Part shown: piece by piece, positions 1 through 6,579 of the stretch | How the letters are laid out: each line of letters opens with the position of its first letter | How positions within the stretch are numbered: position 1 is the first letter of the stretch | From: Desulfuromonadales bacterium C00003107 | Lineage (GTDB): Bacteria; Desulfobacterota; Desulfuromonadia; Desulfuromonadales; Syntrophotaleaceae | Assembly (NCBI GenBank): GCA_001751225.1 | Contig: MAXT01000130.1 | Location: 1-12,156 of the forward strand | Length of the DNA: 12,156 nucleotides | Direction of reading: 5' to 3' | The notes under the pieces: model-generated | The model's database searches: none | The model's input: the letters and a program-made list of their open reading frames with translations, nothing else | Told to the model about the DNA's origin: nothing | Made by a program: the position numbers and the translations under genes

Positions 1-54
1 ATTTAAAAGATAGTAGGCGCTTGTTTATTTGATTCTTTCTGGAGGTGACAGGAC

Positions 55-2124
55 ATGGAACATCCCCCCCTGCATGCCATCCGCAATATCGGCATCATTT
101 CCCACATCGATGCCGGCAAGACCACTGTCTCCGAACGGGTGCTCTACTATACCGGCAAGAGCCACAAAATGGGCGAGGTACATGACGGGGCTGCGGTCAT
201 GGACTGGATGGAGCAGGAGCAGGAGCGGGGTATCACCATCACCGCCACCACTACTAGCTGCCGTTGGCGAGATTACTGGATCAATCTCATCGATACCCCC
301 GGTCATATCGACTTTACCATCGAGGTTGAACGCTCCCTGCGGGTGCTCGACGGCGCCGTGACGGTCTTTAGTGCGGTGGAAGGGGTGCAATCGCAGAGCG
401 AGTCGGTCTGGCACCAGGCCGATCGCTATCATGTGCCGCGCCTCTGTCTGATCAACAAGATGGATCGCATCGGCGCCGATTACCGCCGGGTGCTGGAGCA
501 GATCGCCCAGCGCTTCGATGCGCGGCCGGTATTACTGCAACTGCCTGTGGGGGAAGAGGGCGGCTTTGCCGGAGTCATCGATCTGATCGCCGAGCAATAC
601 CTGCTGTTCAGTGAGGATGACCAGGGGGCGACGGTGACTGTCGAGGCGGTGCCTGCCGAGCGCCTCGCCGAGATGCGACAGGCCCACGAGGTTCTTGTCG
701 AGACGGCCGCTGACTTTGACGACCAGATCCTCAACGATTTTCTCGAAGGCCGTACTGTGGAGGCCGCTTGTCTGCAGGCTGCGCTGCGGCGCGGGGTGCT
801 GGAATGCCGGCTGTTTCCGGTATTGCTCGGCTCGGCCTTGCGCAACAAGGGTATTCAGCCGCTGCTTGATGCCGTGGGCACCTTTCTGCCTTCGCCTCTG
901 GACGCGCCACCGGTGCGAGCCCTGGTAGAAGGGGACGGTCTGCAGGAGCGGTTTTTGAGTTGCGACCCCGCCGGCCCCCTCTGTGTGCTGGCTTTCAAGG
1001 TGCTCTCCGATGCCGGGCGCAAACTGACCTATCTGCGAGTCTACTCCGGCACGGTGCATGCCGGCGACGAACTGTTCAACGGTGTGCGCGGGCAGAAGGA
1101 GAAAATCTCCCGCTTGTTTCGCATGCACGCGCATAAACGGGAGCGGATCGAGGAGGCCCGAGCCGGCGATATTGCCTGCGCGGTTGGCCTCAAAGAAGTC
1201 CTGACCGGTGATACGCTGAGCGCCGAACAGGAGCCGTTGGTGCTGGAAGGCCTGACCGTCCCTGAGCCCGTCGTCTCGCTGGCGGTGGAGCCGAAGCGCA
1301 TCGACGACCGGGAGAAGTTATTGCCGGCGTTGGAGAAGCTGCAGTGGGAGGATCCGACCTTTCTTGTGCGGGAGGATGCGGGGACCGGTCAGCTGATTCT
1401 TGCCGGCATGGGTCAGTTGCATCTGGATATTTTGACCCAGCGGCTGTCCAGAGAGTTTGGTGTCGAGGTGATCACCGGTCGGCCTCAGGTGGTTTATCGG
1501 GAAACCCTGCGCCAGCTTGTGGAACATCGGGAAGCCTTTCACCGTGAAGCCGAGGGCAAGCTGCAGTGCGGCGAAATCTTGCTGCGTCTGAAGCCTCTGC
1601 CGCGGGGCGAAGGCCTGAACGTGGTTCTGCCACCAGAAGCAGAGACTGAGTTGCCTCTGGAATGGCGCCCAGCTCTGTTGGCCAGTCTCGAGCAGGGCTG
1701 CGCCGCCGGGGTTCAGGCTGGCTATCCCCTGATCGACCTGCAGGTTACAGTGATCGAGTTGCCCTACGAGGCAGGTGTCACCACCGAAGCCGGTTTGTTG
1801 GCCGCTGCCCAGCGGGGGCTAGCCGTGGCCGCCCGTCAGGGCCGACCGACCCTACTCGAGCCGATCATGGCCCTGGAGCTGATGGTGCCGAGGGAAAGCG
1901 CCGGCAAGGTGCTCGGCACCCTGCAGCAGAAGCGCGGCCGCATCGGCGGTATGGAAAGCCAAGGGGAGATGGAAATCATTCAGGCTCAGGTGCCGCTGAC
2001 GGAGATGTTCGATTATATGACGGAATTGCGTAGCGCCACCAAAGGCCGCGGTACCTTCAGTATGGAATTTTCCCAGTACGACCAAGCGCCGGACGAGGTC
2101 TTGCAAAAATTCAGTATGAAGTAG
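55..2124 (+). CDS. fusA: Elongation factor G family GTPase (divergent EF-G paralogue)
   Basis: A cytoplasmic translational GTPase of 689 residues, close to the usual EF-G length. All GTPase motifs are visible: P-loop SHIDAGKTT (16-24), RGITI (58-62), DTPGH (80-84), NKMD (134-137) and GSAL (259-262). The C-terminal domain V signature is also present ([16 protein letters not shown], then FSMEF). Domain IV is unusual. Where canonical EF-G has a tip loop like HxVDSSE, this protein has EAGVTTE (about 572-578), so the tip histidine is absent. The conserved GGxGQ-type loop is replaced by EGKLQCGE (about 500-507). I therefore read it as a secondary EF-G (EF-G2/spdEFG-like class) rather than the main translocase. 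A role in ribosome recycling or in stress is possible but not shown. The start is fixed by GGAGG at 41-45, nine bases before ATG. No str-operon genes (rpsL, rpsG, tuf) flank it in this window. Confidence 0.93.
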   Translation: MEHPPLHAIRNIGIISHIDAGKTTVSERVLYYTGKSHKMGEVHDGAAVMDWMEQEQERGITITATTTSCRWRDYWINLIDTPGHIDFTIEVERSLRVLDGAVTVFSAVEGVQSQSESVWHQADRYHVPRLCLINKMDRIGADYRRVLEQIAQRFDARPVLLQLPVGEEGGFAGVIDLIAEQYLLFSEDDQGATVTVEAVPAERLAEMRQAHEVLVETAADFDDQILNDFLEGRTVEAACLQAALRRGVLECRLFPVLLGSALRNKGIQPLLDAVGTFLPSPLDAPPVRALVEGDGLQERFLSCDPAGPLCVLAFKVLSDAGRKLTYLRVYSGTVHAGDELFNGVRGQKEKISRLFRMHAHKRERIEEARAGDIACAVGLKEVLTGDTLSAEQEPLVLEGLTVPEPVVSLAVEPKRIDDREKLLPALEKLQWEDPTFLVREDAGTGQLILAGMGQLHLDILTQRLSREFGVEVITGRPQVVYRETLRQLVEHREAFHREAEGKLQCGEILLRLKPLPRGEGLNVVLPPEAETELPLEWRPALLASLEQGCAAGVQAGYPLIDLQVTVIELPYEAGVTTEAGLLAAAQRGLAVAARQGRPTLLEPIMALELMVPRESAGKVLGTLQQKRGRIGGMESQGEMEIIQAQVPLTEMFDYMTELRSATKGRGTFSMEFSQYDQAPDEVLQKFSMK

Positions 2125-2488
2125 TTGGCTCTAGGCCGCGGCGGGATAACTCCAGACGAACTTGATTTCGCCGCTGTTGCAAGGCTTCCGTCGTATATTC
2201 CCTCTCCGGCCCCTTGCTGGCGCCGAGGCCCACCGCACTGCTGCTGCCTACGCCGATGCCGATTCCCAGCCCGAAGCCGAACCCGCCTCCTCCGGAACTC
2301 GGTTCTTCAATCCCCTCCACTAATTGTTGATAGTAAATAAGTAGCTCGGTATCCATCATTTGAAGGTAATCCTCTTGAAGTAGTTGTTTTGTCGTCGGTT
2401 GTGTCGACTGGCATCCGACAGTTGTCAGCAACATGCTCAGCAACATGCTCAGCAATAAAACTATCAAGCGGGCAGTTGGCCTTTTCAT
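2111..2488 (-). CDS. Small glycine-rich lipoprotein, hypothetical
   Basis: Predicted 125-residue exported lipoprotein of unknown function. The N-terminus has basic residues (MKRPTAR), a hydrophobic leucine-rich core and a lipobox-like TTVGC with the cysteine at residue 26, so it should be lipidated and membrane-anchored. The position -3 residue is Thr, which is less usual than Leu. A central glycine-rich stretch alternates Gly with Phe/Leu/Ile/Val ([16 protein letters not shown]), and the C-terminus is charged ([18 protein letters not shown]). The same frame is open upstream to 2530, but ATG at 2488 is preferred: on the minus strand GGGAGGAA lies just upstream at a normal distance and the signal peptide begins there. 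It converges on the EF-G gene and shares 14 bases with its 3' end. I do not recognise a family. Confidence 0.72.
   Translation of the reverse strand: MKRPTARLIVLLLSMLLSMLLTTVGCQSTQPTTKQLLQEDYLQMMDTELLIYYQQLVEGIEEPSSGGGGFGFGLGIGIGVGSSSAVGLGASKGPEREYTTEALQQRRNQVRLELSRRGLEPTTSY
2425..2455. repeat. 12-bp tandem repeat inside the lipoprotein signal peptide
   Basis: The unit TCAGCAACATGC occurs at 2425-2436 and 2437-2448, followed by a partial third copy (TCAGCAA, 2449-2455). On the coding (minus) strand this gives the repeated tetrapeptide of the hydrophobic core, read as [10 protein letters not shown]. Because the unit is a multiple of three, gain or loss of a copy would lengthen or shorten the signal peptide by four residues without shifting the frame. 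Confidence 0.85.
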
Positions 2489-2546
2489 TTGTTCCTCCCT
2501 ATTTCCCGGGTGCTGGACCCACGCAACCATTTATTGTGCCTTTCTG

Positions 2547-2560
2547 AATTATATATCAAT
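2547..2560 (-). promoter_or_regulatory. Possible -10 element for the lipoprotein gene
   Basis: On the minus strand the stretch reads ATTGATATATAATT, containing TATAAT (2553-2548) and, in another register, TGATATATA, which resembles an extended -10. It lies about 60 bases upstream of the lipoprotein start. No convincing -35 hexamer sits at 16-18 bases, so this is a weak call. Confidence 0.35.
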
Positions 2561-2611
2561 CGCGACAAAGCGCTTGTTAGTCACAAAAATGACAAAGATT
2601 CACATTTTTGC

Positions 2612-2640
2612 TTGCCATGCGCTATTTCATTTGCTATACA
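2612..2640 (+). promoter_or_regulatory. Sigma70-type promoter for the riboswitch leader and TonB receptor
   Basis: TTGCCA (2612-2617) and TATACA (2635-2640) are separated by exactly 17 bases, close to the TTGACA/TATAAT consensus. Transcription would start near 2647, giving a leader of about 260 nt before the receptor ATG. The aptamer begins about 45 bases further on, as expected for a riboswitch-controlled transcript. Confidence 0.6.
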
Positions 2641-2689
2641 ACGGAAGCTTGAGTTTTAATTAAAGGGGATTTCGTGTCCCACTGACATA

Positions 2690-2800
2690 AAAAGTCCACT
2701 CCGATTTGAAGCTGGCTAAGGCCATGGCTAAGCCGCTTTGAACGATGGGTGCCCCTGGAAACGGTGGCGCCTCCCGCATTTGGAAAGGAGTCGACCTGCA
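2690..2800 (+). ncRNA. Moco/Tuco (molybdenum or tungsten cofactor) riboswitch aptamer
   Basis: The 3' half reads CGCCTCCCGCATTTGG then AAAGGAGT (2769-2791). It closely matches the leader of E. coli moaA as I remember it (CGCCTCCCGTATCTGG, AAAGGTGT), the type example of the Moco RNA motif. A folded structure is visible. The closing stem P1 is GTCCACTCC (2694-2702) with GGAGTCGAC (2787-2795), one mismatch. A hairpin pairs AAGC and GGCT (2709-2717) with AGCCGCTT (2731-2738). A second hairpin pairs GGTGCC (2748-2753) with GGCGCC (2766-2771), then a C/U mismatch, then CTG/CGG closing a GAAA tetraloop (2758-2761). E. coli moaA appears to have one more internal stem, so this may be the compact, tungsten-associated Tuco-like variant; that last point is inference. 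It precedes a perfect terminator and a TonB receptor gene. Confidence 0.8.
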
Positions 2801-2823
2801 AACGCGTATTCCAAGGTATATGG

Positions 2824-2858
2824 TGCGCTGGCGGGGAGACCCGCCAGCGCATTTTTTT
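2824..2858 (+). terminator. Rho-independent terminator in the receptor leader (riboswitch expression platform)
   Basis: A perfect 12-bp stem, TGCGCTGGCGGG (2824-2835) and CCCGCCAGCGCA (2840-2851), closes a GAGA loop and is followed directly by seven T (2852-2858). It lies 28 bases after the aptamer P1 and 52 bases before the receptor ATG, so it can only act as an attenuator. An alternative pairing exists between CTCCCGC in the aptamer (2771-2777) and GCGGGGAG (2831-2838), with one bulged G. That pairing would block both the aptamer and the terminator. This predicts an OFF switch: ligand binding stabilises the aptamer and permits termination. Confidence 0.88.
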
Positions 2859-2910
2859 ATGGAATTTTGGTGTATTGGAAACGATGGGACATTTTTCAGG
2901 AGGAATTATC

Positions 2911-4884
2911 ATGAGTACACGTTTGTTTAGACCTCTGGTCTGGGTGTGTCTGTTGGCTTTGGTGCCGGTAATGCCTAGTTTTGCAGCTGAAGAAGAGGTG
3001 TTTTCACTTGGCGAGGTTATCGTTACCGGCGAACAACAGGTGGTCAATCTCGCGACCACCGTTACCGAGGTGACAGCCGAAGATATTCAACAGCGCGGTG
3101 CCCAGACCGTAGCTGAGGCGTTGGAGCAGTTGCCCGGTGTTGATGTGCAGAAGGGTGGCAAGGGTCAGAACTATGTGAGTGTTCGAGGTTTTGATCAAGG
3201 CGACTTGAAAATTCTAATCGATGGTGTTCCAGTCTACGAACAGTATTATCGAACCCTCGACCTGGATCAGCTTCCGGCCGATAATATTGCCAAAATTACC
3301 ATCACCAAGGGAGCCTCGTCGGTACTGTATGGGGCCAACACCATGGGCGGGGTCATCAATATCATCACTAAAAAGGCTGGCTCCAAACCGAGCGCTACGG
3401 TGTCGGCGGCCTGGGGGGACTATGGCACGGAACGCTACGGGGTAAGTTTTGGTGCCCCGGCCGGCCTGTTTAATTACTGGTTAGGATACACTTACCGCCA
3501 TTCCGATGGCTGGCGGTTATCCAGCGATTATGATGCAGACTACTGGGCTGCAGAGTACAGCAGTTATACTCAGGATGATGGCGGCAAGCGAGATGGTAGC
3601 GATTATCTCCAGCACAACATCAATACCAAGATTGGTTTCGAGCCCTCGAACGATGTCAAAGTGTATCTGACCTTCGACTATCAGGATAATGAAAAGGGTA
3701 TCCCTTCCAACTCTTGGTTTTTTGATGAATGGAAGCAAACGATAGTTGGCTTGGTTGGGGAGGTCCGCGTAAACGACTTTTTGAGGATCAAGGCCCGTTC
3801 CTACTATATAGATCACGAAGATACCCTGCTTGATACCGATTGGACCGATCGGTCCTGGTTCTATAAGTCCTCTTACGACAACTACACCGTTGGCGGCGAA
3901 ACCCAGGCGTTTATGGATTTCGGCGACTTGAGCTTTTTGAAGGTCGGTTTCAGCTTCGTGCGTGATAATTGTCAGCAAGAGGAAATTGCCGCTCCCGGAG
4001 ATTCTTGGGAAGATGCCGGTGAGTACGAAGCCGATACCTACACATTCGGAGTGGAGGACGAGATCAAAGTCAACGATTGGTTGGCCTTCACCGTCGGTGC
4101 CAGTTATGACTACTATGACCCCCGCGAGGCTGACGGTCAGCCGGTTCCGGACAGCATCGATTCCTTCAATCCCCAAGCCGGGGTGGTGGTGACCCTGACT
4201 GAGAACACAATGCTGCATAGTTCTGTCGGCAAGAAGATTCGTTTTCCCCACCTCAAAGAGCTTTTCAGTGAATCAACGGGCGGCCACCCCGACCTTGATC
4301 CTCAGCAGACTATTGCCTACGAAGTCGGCGTGACCCACGCTTTTAATGACGCGATCAGCGGTTCTGCGGCCTTCTTTTATAACGATATCAAGGACTTGAT
4401 CGTTAAGGGCGAAGTTGATGGTTACGATGATGATGTCTATCACAACGTGGGCGAAGCCAATATTTTAGGCATCGAAGCCGCTCTGGGAGCCGATATTACC
4501 GACAACTTCTGGGTTGGTGTTAACTATACCTATCTCAATACCGAGGATGAGGAAGAGGATCGCGAATTGGAAGAGCGGCCTCGTCATCGGGCCAATCTTG
4601 ACGCCCGCTATCGGTTCCCCTTTGGTCTCGCTGCCTCGACCCAACTCTCCTATACCAATCGTCAGTACTATTTTAAAGAAGTCGCTCGCAGAACCTACGA
4701 ATGGAAAAAGGGTGATGATTTTCTCTTGCTCAATGCCAGACTTGAGCAGAGTCTTGAAAGAATCTGGGGCGTGAATGGCAAGGTCTTTGTTGAGCTGACC
4801 AATATTACCGACCGTGACTACACTGAAGGCGGTGACCTCATGCCCGGCCGTAATTTCCTGGCAGGTCTGAGCTTCACTTATTGA
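2911..4884 (+). CDS. TonB-dependent outer-membrane receptor, candidate molybdate/tungstate or metal-complex receptor
   Basis: A 657-residue outer-membrane active-transport receptor energised by TonB/ExbBD. A signal peptide ends near residues 25-26 (PSFA/AEEE), followed by a TonB-box-like LGEVIVTG (33-40). The plug domain follows, with the family hallmark VLYGANTMGGVINI (138-151). The rest is a beta-barrel of alternating aromatic strands, ending in an aromatic residue (LSFTY) as outer-membrane proteins do. Barrel loops are rich in Asp, Glu and Tyr, including a very acidic EDEEEDRELEE segment. The start is ATG 2911, with CAGGAGGAA six bases upstream. The frame stays open to 2749, but that extension would translate the riboswitch and terminator. 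Substrate is not readable from the protein. The Moco/Tuco riboswitch upstream suggests molybdenum or tungsten, while the neighbouring heme and tetrapyrrole-like genes leave a porphyrin or corrinoid possible. Confidence 0.93.
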   Translation: MSTRLFRPLVWVCLLALVPVMPSFAAEEEVFSLGEVIVTGEQQVVNLATTVTEVTAEDIQQRGAQTVAEALEQLPGVDVQKGGKGQNYVSVRGFDQGDLKILIDGVPVYEQYYRTLDLDQLPADNIAKITITKGASSVLYGANTMGGVINIITKKAGSKPSATVSAAWGDYGTERYGVSFGAPAGLFNYWLGYTYRHSDGWRLSSDYDADYWAAEYSSYTQDDGGKRDGSDYLQHNINTKIGFEPSNDVKVYLTFDYQDNEKGIPSNSWFFDEWKQTIVGLVGEVRVNDFLRIKARSYYIDHEDTLLDTDWTDRSWFYKSSYDNYTVGGETQAFMDFGDLSFLKVGFSFVRDNCQQEEIAAPGDSWEDAGEYEADTYTFGVEDEIKVNDWLAFTVGASYDYYDPREADGQPVPDSIDSFNPQAGVVVTLTENTMLHSSVGKKIRFPHLKELFSESTGGHPDLDPQQTIAYEVGVTHAFNDAISGSAAFFYNDIKDLIVKGEVDGYDDDVYHNVGEANILGIEAALGADITDNFWVGVNYTYLNTEDEEEDRELEERPRHRANLDARYRFPFGLAASTQLSYTNRQYYFKEVARRTYEWKKGDDFLLLNARLEQSLERIWGVNGKVFVELTNITDRDYTEGGDLMPGRNFLAGLSFTY

Positions 4885-4895
4885 TCATTTCCTTT

Positions 4896-4945
4896 GGACT
4901 GTCCTAGACATAAATCAGGGGTCTAGGACAGTCCCTTTATTTTTC
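4896..4945 (+). terminator. Rho-independent terminator after the TonB receptor
   Basis: A perfect 14-bp stem, GGACTGTCCTAGAC (4896-4909) with GTCTAGGACAGTCC (4921-4934), encloses an 11-base loop. It is followed by CTTTATTTTT. It starts 12 bases after the receptor stop and ends about 20 bases before the next start codon, so it should limit read-through into the CcsA-like gene. Confidence 0.88.
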
Positions 4946-4966
4946 CCTCCGCAAGGGGATTGAAGC

Positions 4967-5824
4967 ATGACCGTAACAACTGCCTCCTCAGTGATATTTA
5001 ATGTGGCTGCCGGTATCTATGCCGGTAGCCTTTTCTTTCATCTGTTAAAACGGCACCGTTTTAGCTGCTGGCTGTTGGGGATTGGTTTCGCCCTGCATAC
5101 GGTCAGTCAGGTGAGTCGTTGCTGGCGTTGGGGGATATTTTCCCTCGACGGGGTGTTCAACGGAGCTCTGTTTCTGCCCTGGTGTTTAGCTCTTTTGGCT
5201 CTGTTCTGTTGGTGGCGTGGCCGACATCAGGATGCGGCCTCAATGAGCTGGGTGGTTACCATAGCGATGACGCTTACGTTGATCCTGCCGGTTCGGATTC
5301 CTCCCCCCGGGCCTTTTTCTGCTACATGGTCGTCGCCGCTATTTTTCTTCTTAGAGGTGCTGGCCATCGGTTGTTTTTTAGCCAGCGGCTGGTTTGCCTG
5401 GCGGCAACTGCGTCGGCTCAATCAGGATCTGTTGTTCAACCAGCTGGCCATTTGGGGATTTATTATTTACAGCTTGGCTCAGATCGTTGGTGCCATCTGG
5501 AGTTATCTCGGATGGGGTGGCCCCTTTCACTGGGGCGAGCGGCATTTGCAATCGGCGGCTATCTGGTGCCTCTACTGCGGGTATCTGCATACCCATTTTG
5601 ATCGCTCCTTTGATATTCGAAAACAGGCTCGCTGGGCTTTGGGTGGGGCGCTGACAGTGCTGGCGGTCGCCTATGCTTTGCAGGTGGCGGCCCATTTGAC
5701 CGTGCTCAACCCGGCCAAAGATTCGGGAAGGGGCTCGGCAAGGGCGTCAGCCCAGCAACAGGTGCATGGGGCTAACCCCAACGAATGCGGCAAGCTTGAG
5801 CTGACGGAGGGTGGCAATGATTAA
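4967..5824 (+). CDS. CcsA/CcmC-like integral membrane protein with degenerate WWD motif
   Basis: A 285-residue polytopic membrane protein, mostly hydrophobic with about seven or eight segments and a hydrophilic tail of about 40 residues. It resembles the CcsA/ResC/CcmC family, which handles heme for cytochrome c assembly. FALHTVSQVSR (41-51) corresponds to the conserved histidine segment of CcsA (His44 here). GAIWSYLGWGGPFHWGE (175-191) corresponds to the tryptophan-rich WWD heme-handling loop, and GYLHTH (205-210) to the second conserved histidine. The loop is altered: where classical CcsA has WDPKE after the last Trp, this has WGERH, so the Asp-Pro-Lys is lost. AAGGGG at 4953-4958 serves as ribosome-binding site for ATG 4967. 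It overlaps the ResB-like gene by 8 bases, so the two are translationally coupled. A role in heme delivery to the nearby CxxCH protein is inference. Confidence 0.75.
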   Translation: MTVTTASSVIFNVAAGIYAGSLFFHLLKRHRFSCWLLGIGFALHTVSQVSRCWRWGIFSLDGVFNGALFLPWCLALLALFCWWRGRHQDAASMSWVVTIAMTLTLILPVRIPPPGPFSATWSSPLFFFLEVLAIGCFLASGWFAWRQLRRLNQDLLFNQLAIWGFIIYSLAQIVGAIWSYLGWGGPFHWGERHLQSAAIWCLYCGYLHTHFDRSFDIRKQARWALGGALTVLAVAYALQVAAHLTVLNPAKDSGRGSARASAQQQVHGANPNECGKLELTEGGND

Positions 5825-6578
5825 GCGTCTTTGGGAAGTTATGGCCAGCATTCGTCTTACCTTATGGTTGTTGGCCTTGCTAACGGTCAATCTCTTTGTC
5901 GGCAGCATCTACGCCAAGTTTATGCCGGTATTCGGCGAACTGAACACCAAGCTCTTTCCCGTTTGGCTGATGACTCGCAGCGACGGGCACAGCTGGTGGT
6001 TGTTTACCCTCTTCTTTCTAATGTTTTTACTGTTTCTGAATACCCTGGCTTGTACGTTGGAACGGGTGGTTTTTCTCTGGAGCCGTAGGACACAACACCG
6101 GCGGGCCATCTTTTTCTTGCTGTTGGCTCCGTCAATTATGCACTTCTGTTTTTTGTTCATTGTTGGCGGACATGCCTTGACCGAGTTCGCTGGCAGCAAG
6201 CAGCGCTTGCCAGCAGTGGTAGGCGAAAAGGTTACCGTCGATGATCTTCAAGTTACTCTTCTTGAACGACATTACAGTTACTGGCAGGAACCTGCCTTAA
6301 AAGGGGTGATGCAGCAGTGTACAGCAACCTTGGAGCTGAATAACGGTTCTAGTATTGAGCAGCGTCAGATCGCTATCCTCGAACCGATTTACTGGCAGGG
6401 TTATACATTGCACCTTGGCATGGCTGGCAAGCCGGGCACCCACGAGCTGCCGCCTTTGGATATCACTATCAAAAGAGATCCCGGACTACTGTTGATCCTG
6501 CTTGGTAACACGGTGCTGTGTCTGTTGATGCTCTGGTATTTTCCTCAAATTCGCAAGATTCGTAACGGAGGACAATAG
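5817..6578 (+). CDS. ResB-like cytochrome c biogenesis protein (short form)
   Basis: A 253-residue membrane protein resembling ResB/CcsB, the partner of CcsA in system II cytochrome c maturation. Visible features are the N-terminal ASIRLTLWLLALL segment (TM1, about 10-30), a second helix ending in FLNTLACTLER (73-83), and a third with SIMHFCFLFIVGGH, whose His109 matches the conserved ResB histidine. A periplasmic domain of about 100 residues follows, then a last membrane helix (about 222-244) with a short basic tail. It is shorter than standard ResB. ATG 5817 is preferred to GTG 5811 because the GGAGGG at 5806-5811 is correctly spaced only for the ATG. It overlaps the CcsA-like gene by 8 bases, and its last codons carry the ribosome-binding site of the next gene one base away. 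This indicates a single translation-coupled unit. Confidence 0.78.
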   Translation: MIKRLWEVMASIRLTLWLLALLTVNLFVGSIYAKFMPVFGELNTKLFPVWLMTRSDGHSWWLFTLFFLMFLLFLNTLACTLERVVFLWSRRTQHRRAIFFLLLAPSIMHFCFLFIVGGHALTEFAGSKQRLPAVVGEKVTVDDLQVTLLERHYSYWQEPALKGVMQQCTATLELNNGSSIEQRQIAILEPIYWQGYTLHLGMAGKPGTHELPPLDITIKRDPGLLLILLGNTVLCLLMLWYFPQIRKIRNGGQ

Positions 6579-6579
6579 G

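Noticed and set aside
532..1134. Minus-strand open frame of 200 codons opposite the EF-G gene.
   Set aside because: Antisense shadow of a strongly conserved GTPase gene, without a ribosome-binding site or recognisable domain.
2690..2800. Cobalamin riboswitch, suggested by the TonB receptor and tetrapyrrole-methylase-like genes.
   Set aside because: I see no B12-box core of the GCCACTG type, and the sequence and stems fit the Moco motif much better.
2749..2910. In-frame upstream extension of the receptor gene to an ATG at 2749.
   Set aside because: It would translate the aptamer and terminator, places the signal peptide internally and has no ribosome-binding site, while ATG 2911 has a strong one.
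3517..4251. Minus-strand open frame of 244 codons opposite the TonB receptor.
   Set aside because: It lies wholly within a conserved receptor barrel; it is explained as an antisense shadow of codon bias.
5811..5816. GTG 5811 as start of the ResB-like gene.
   Set aside because: It directly abuts the GGAGGG, leaving no spacing; ATG 5817 is correctly placed.
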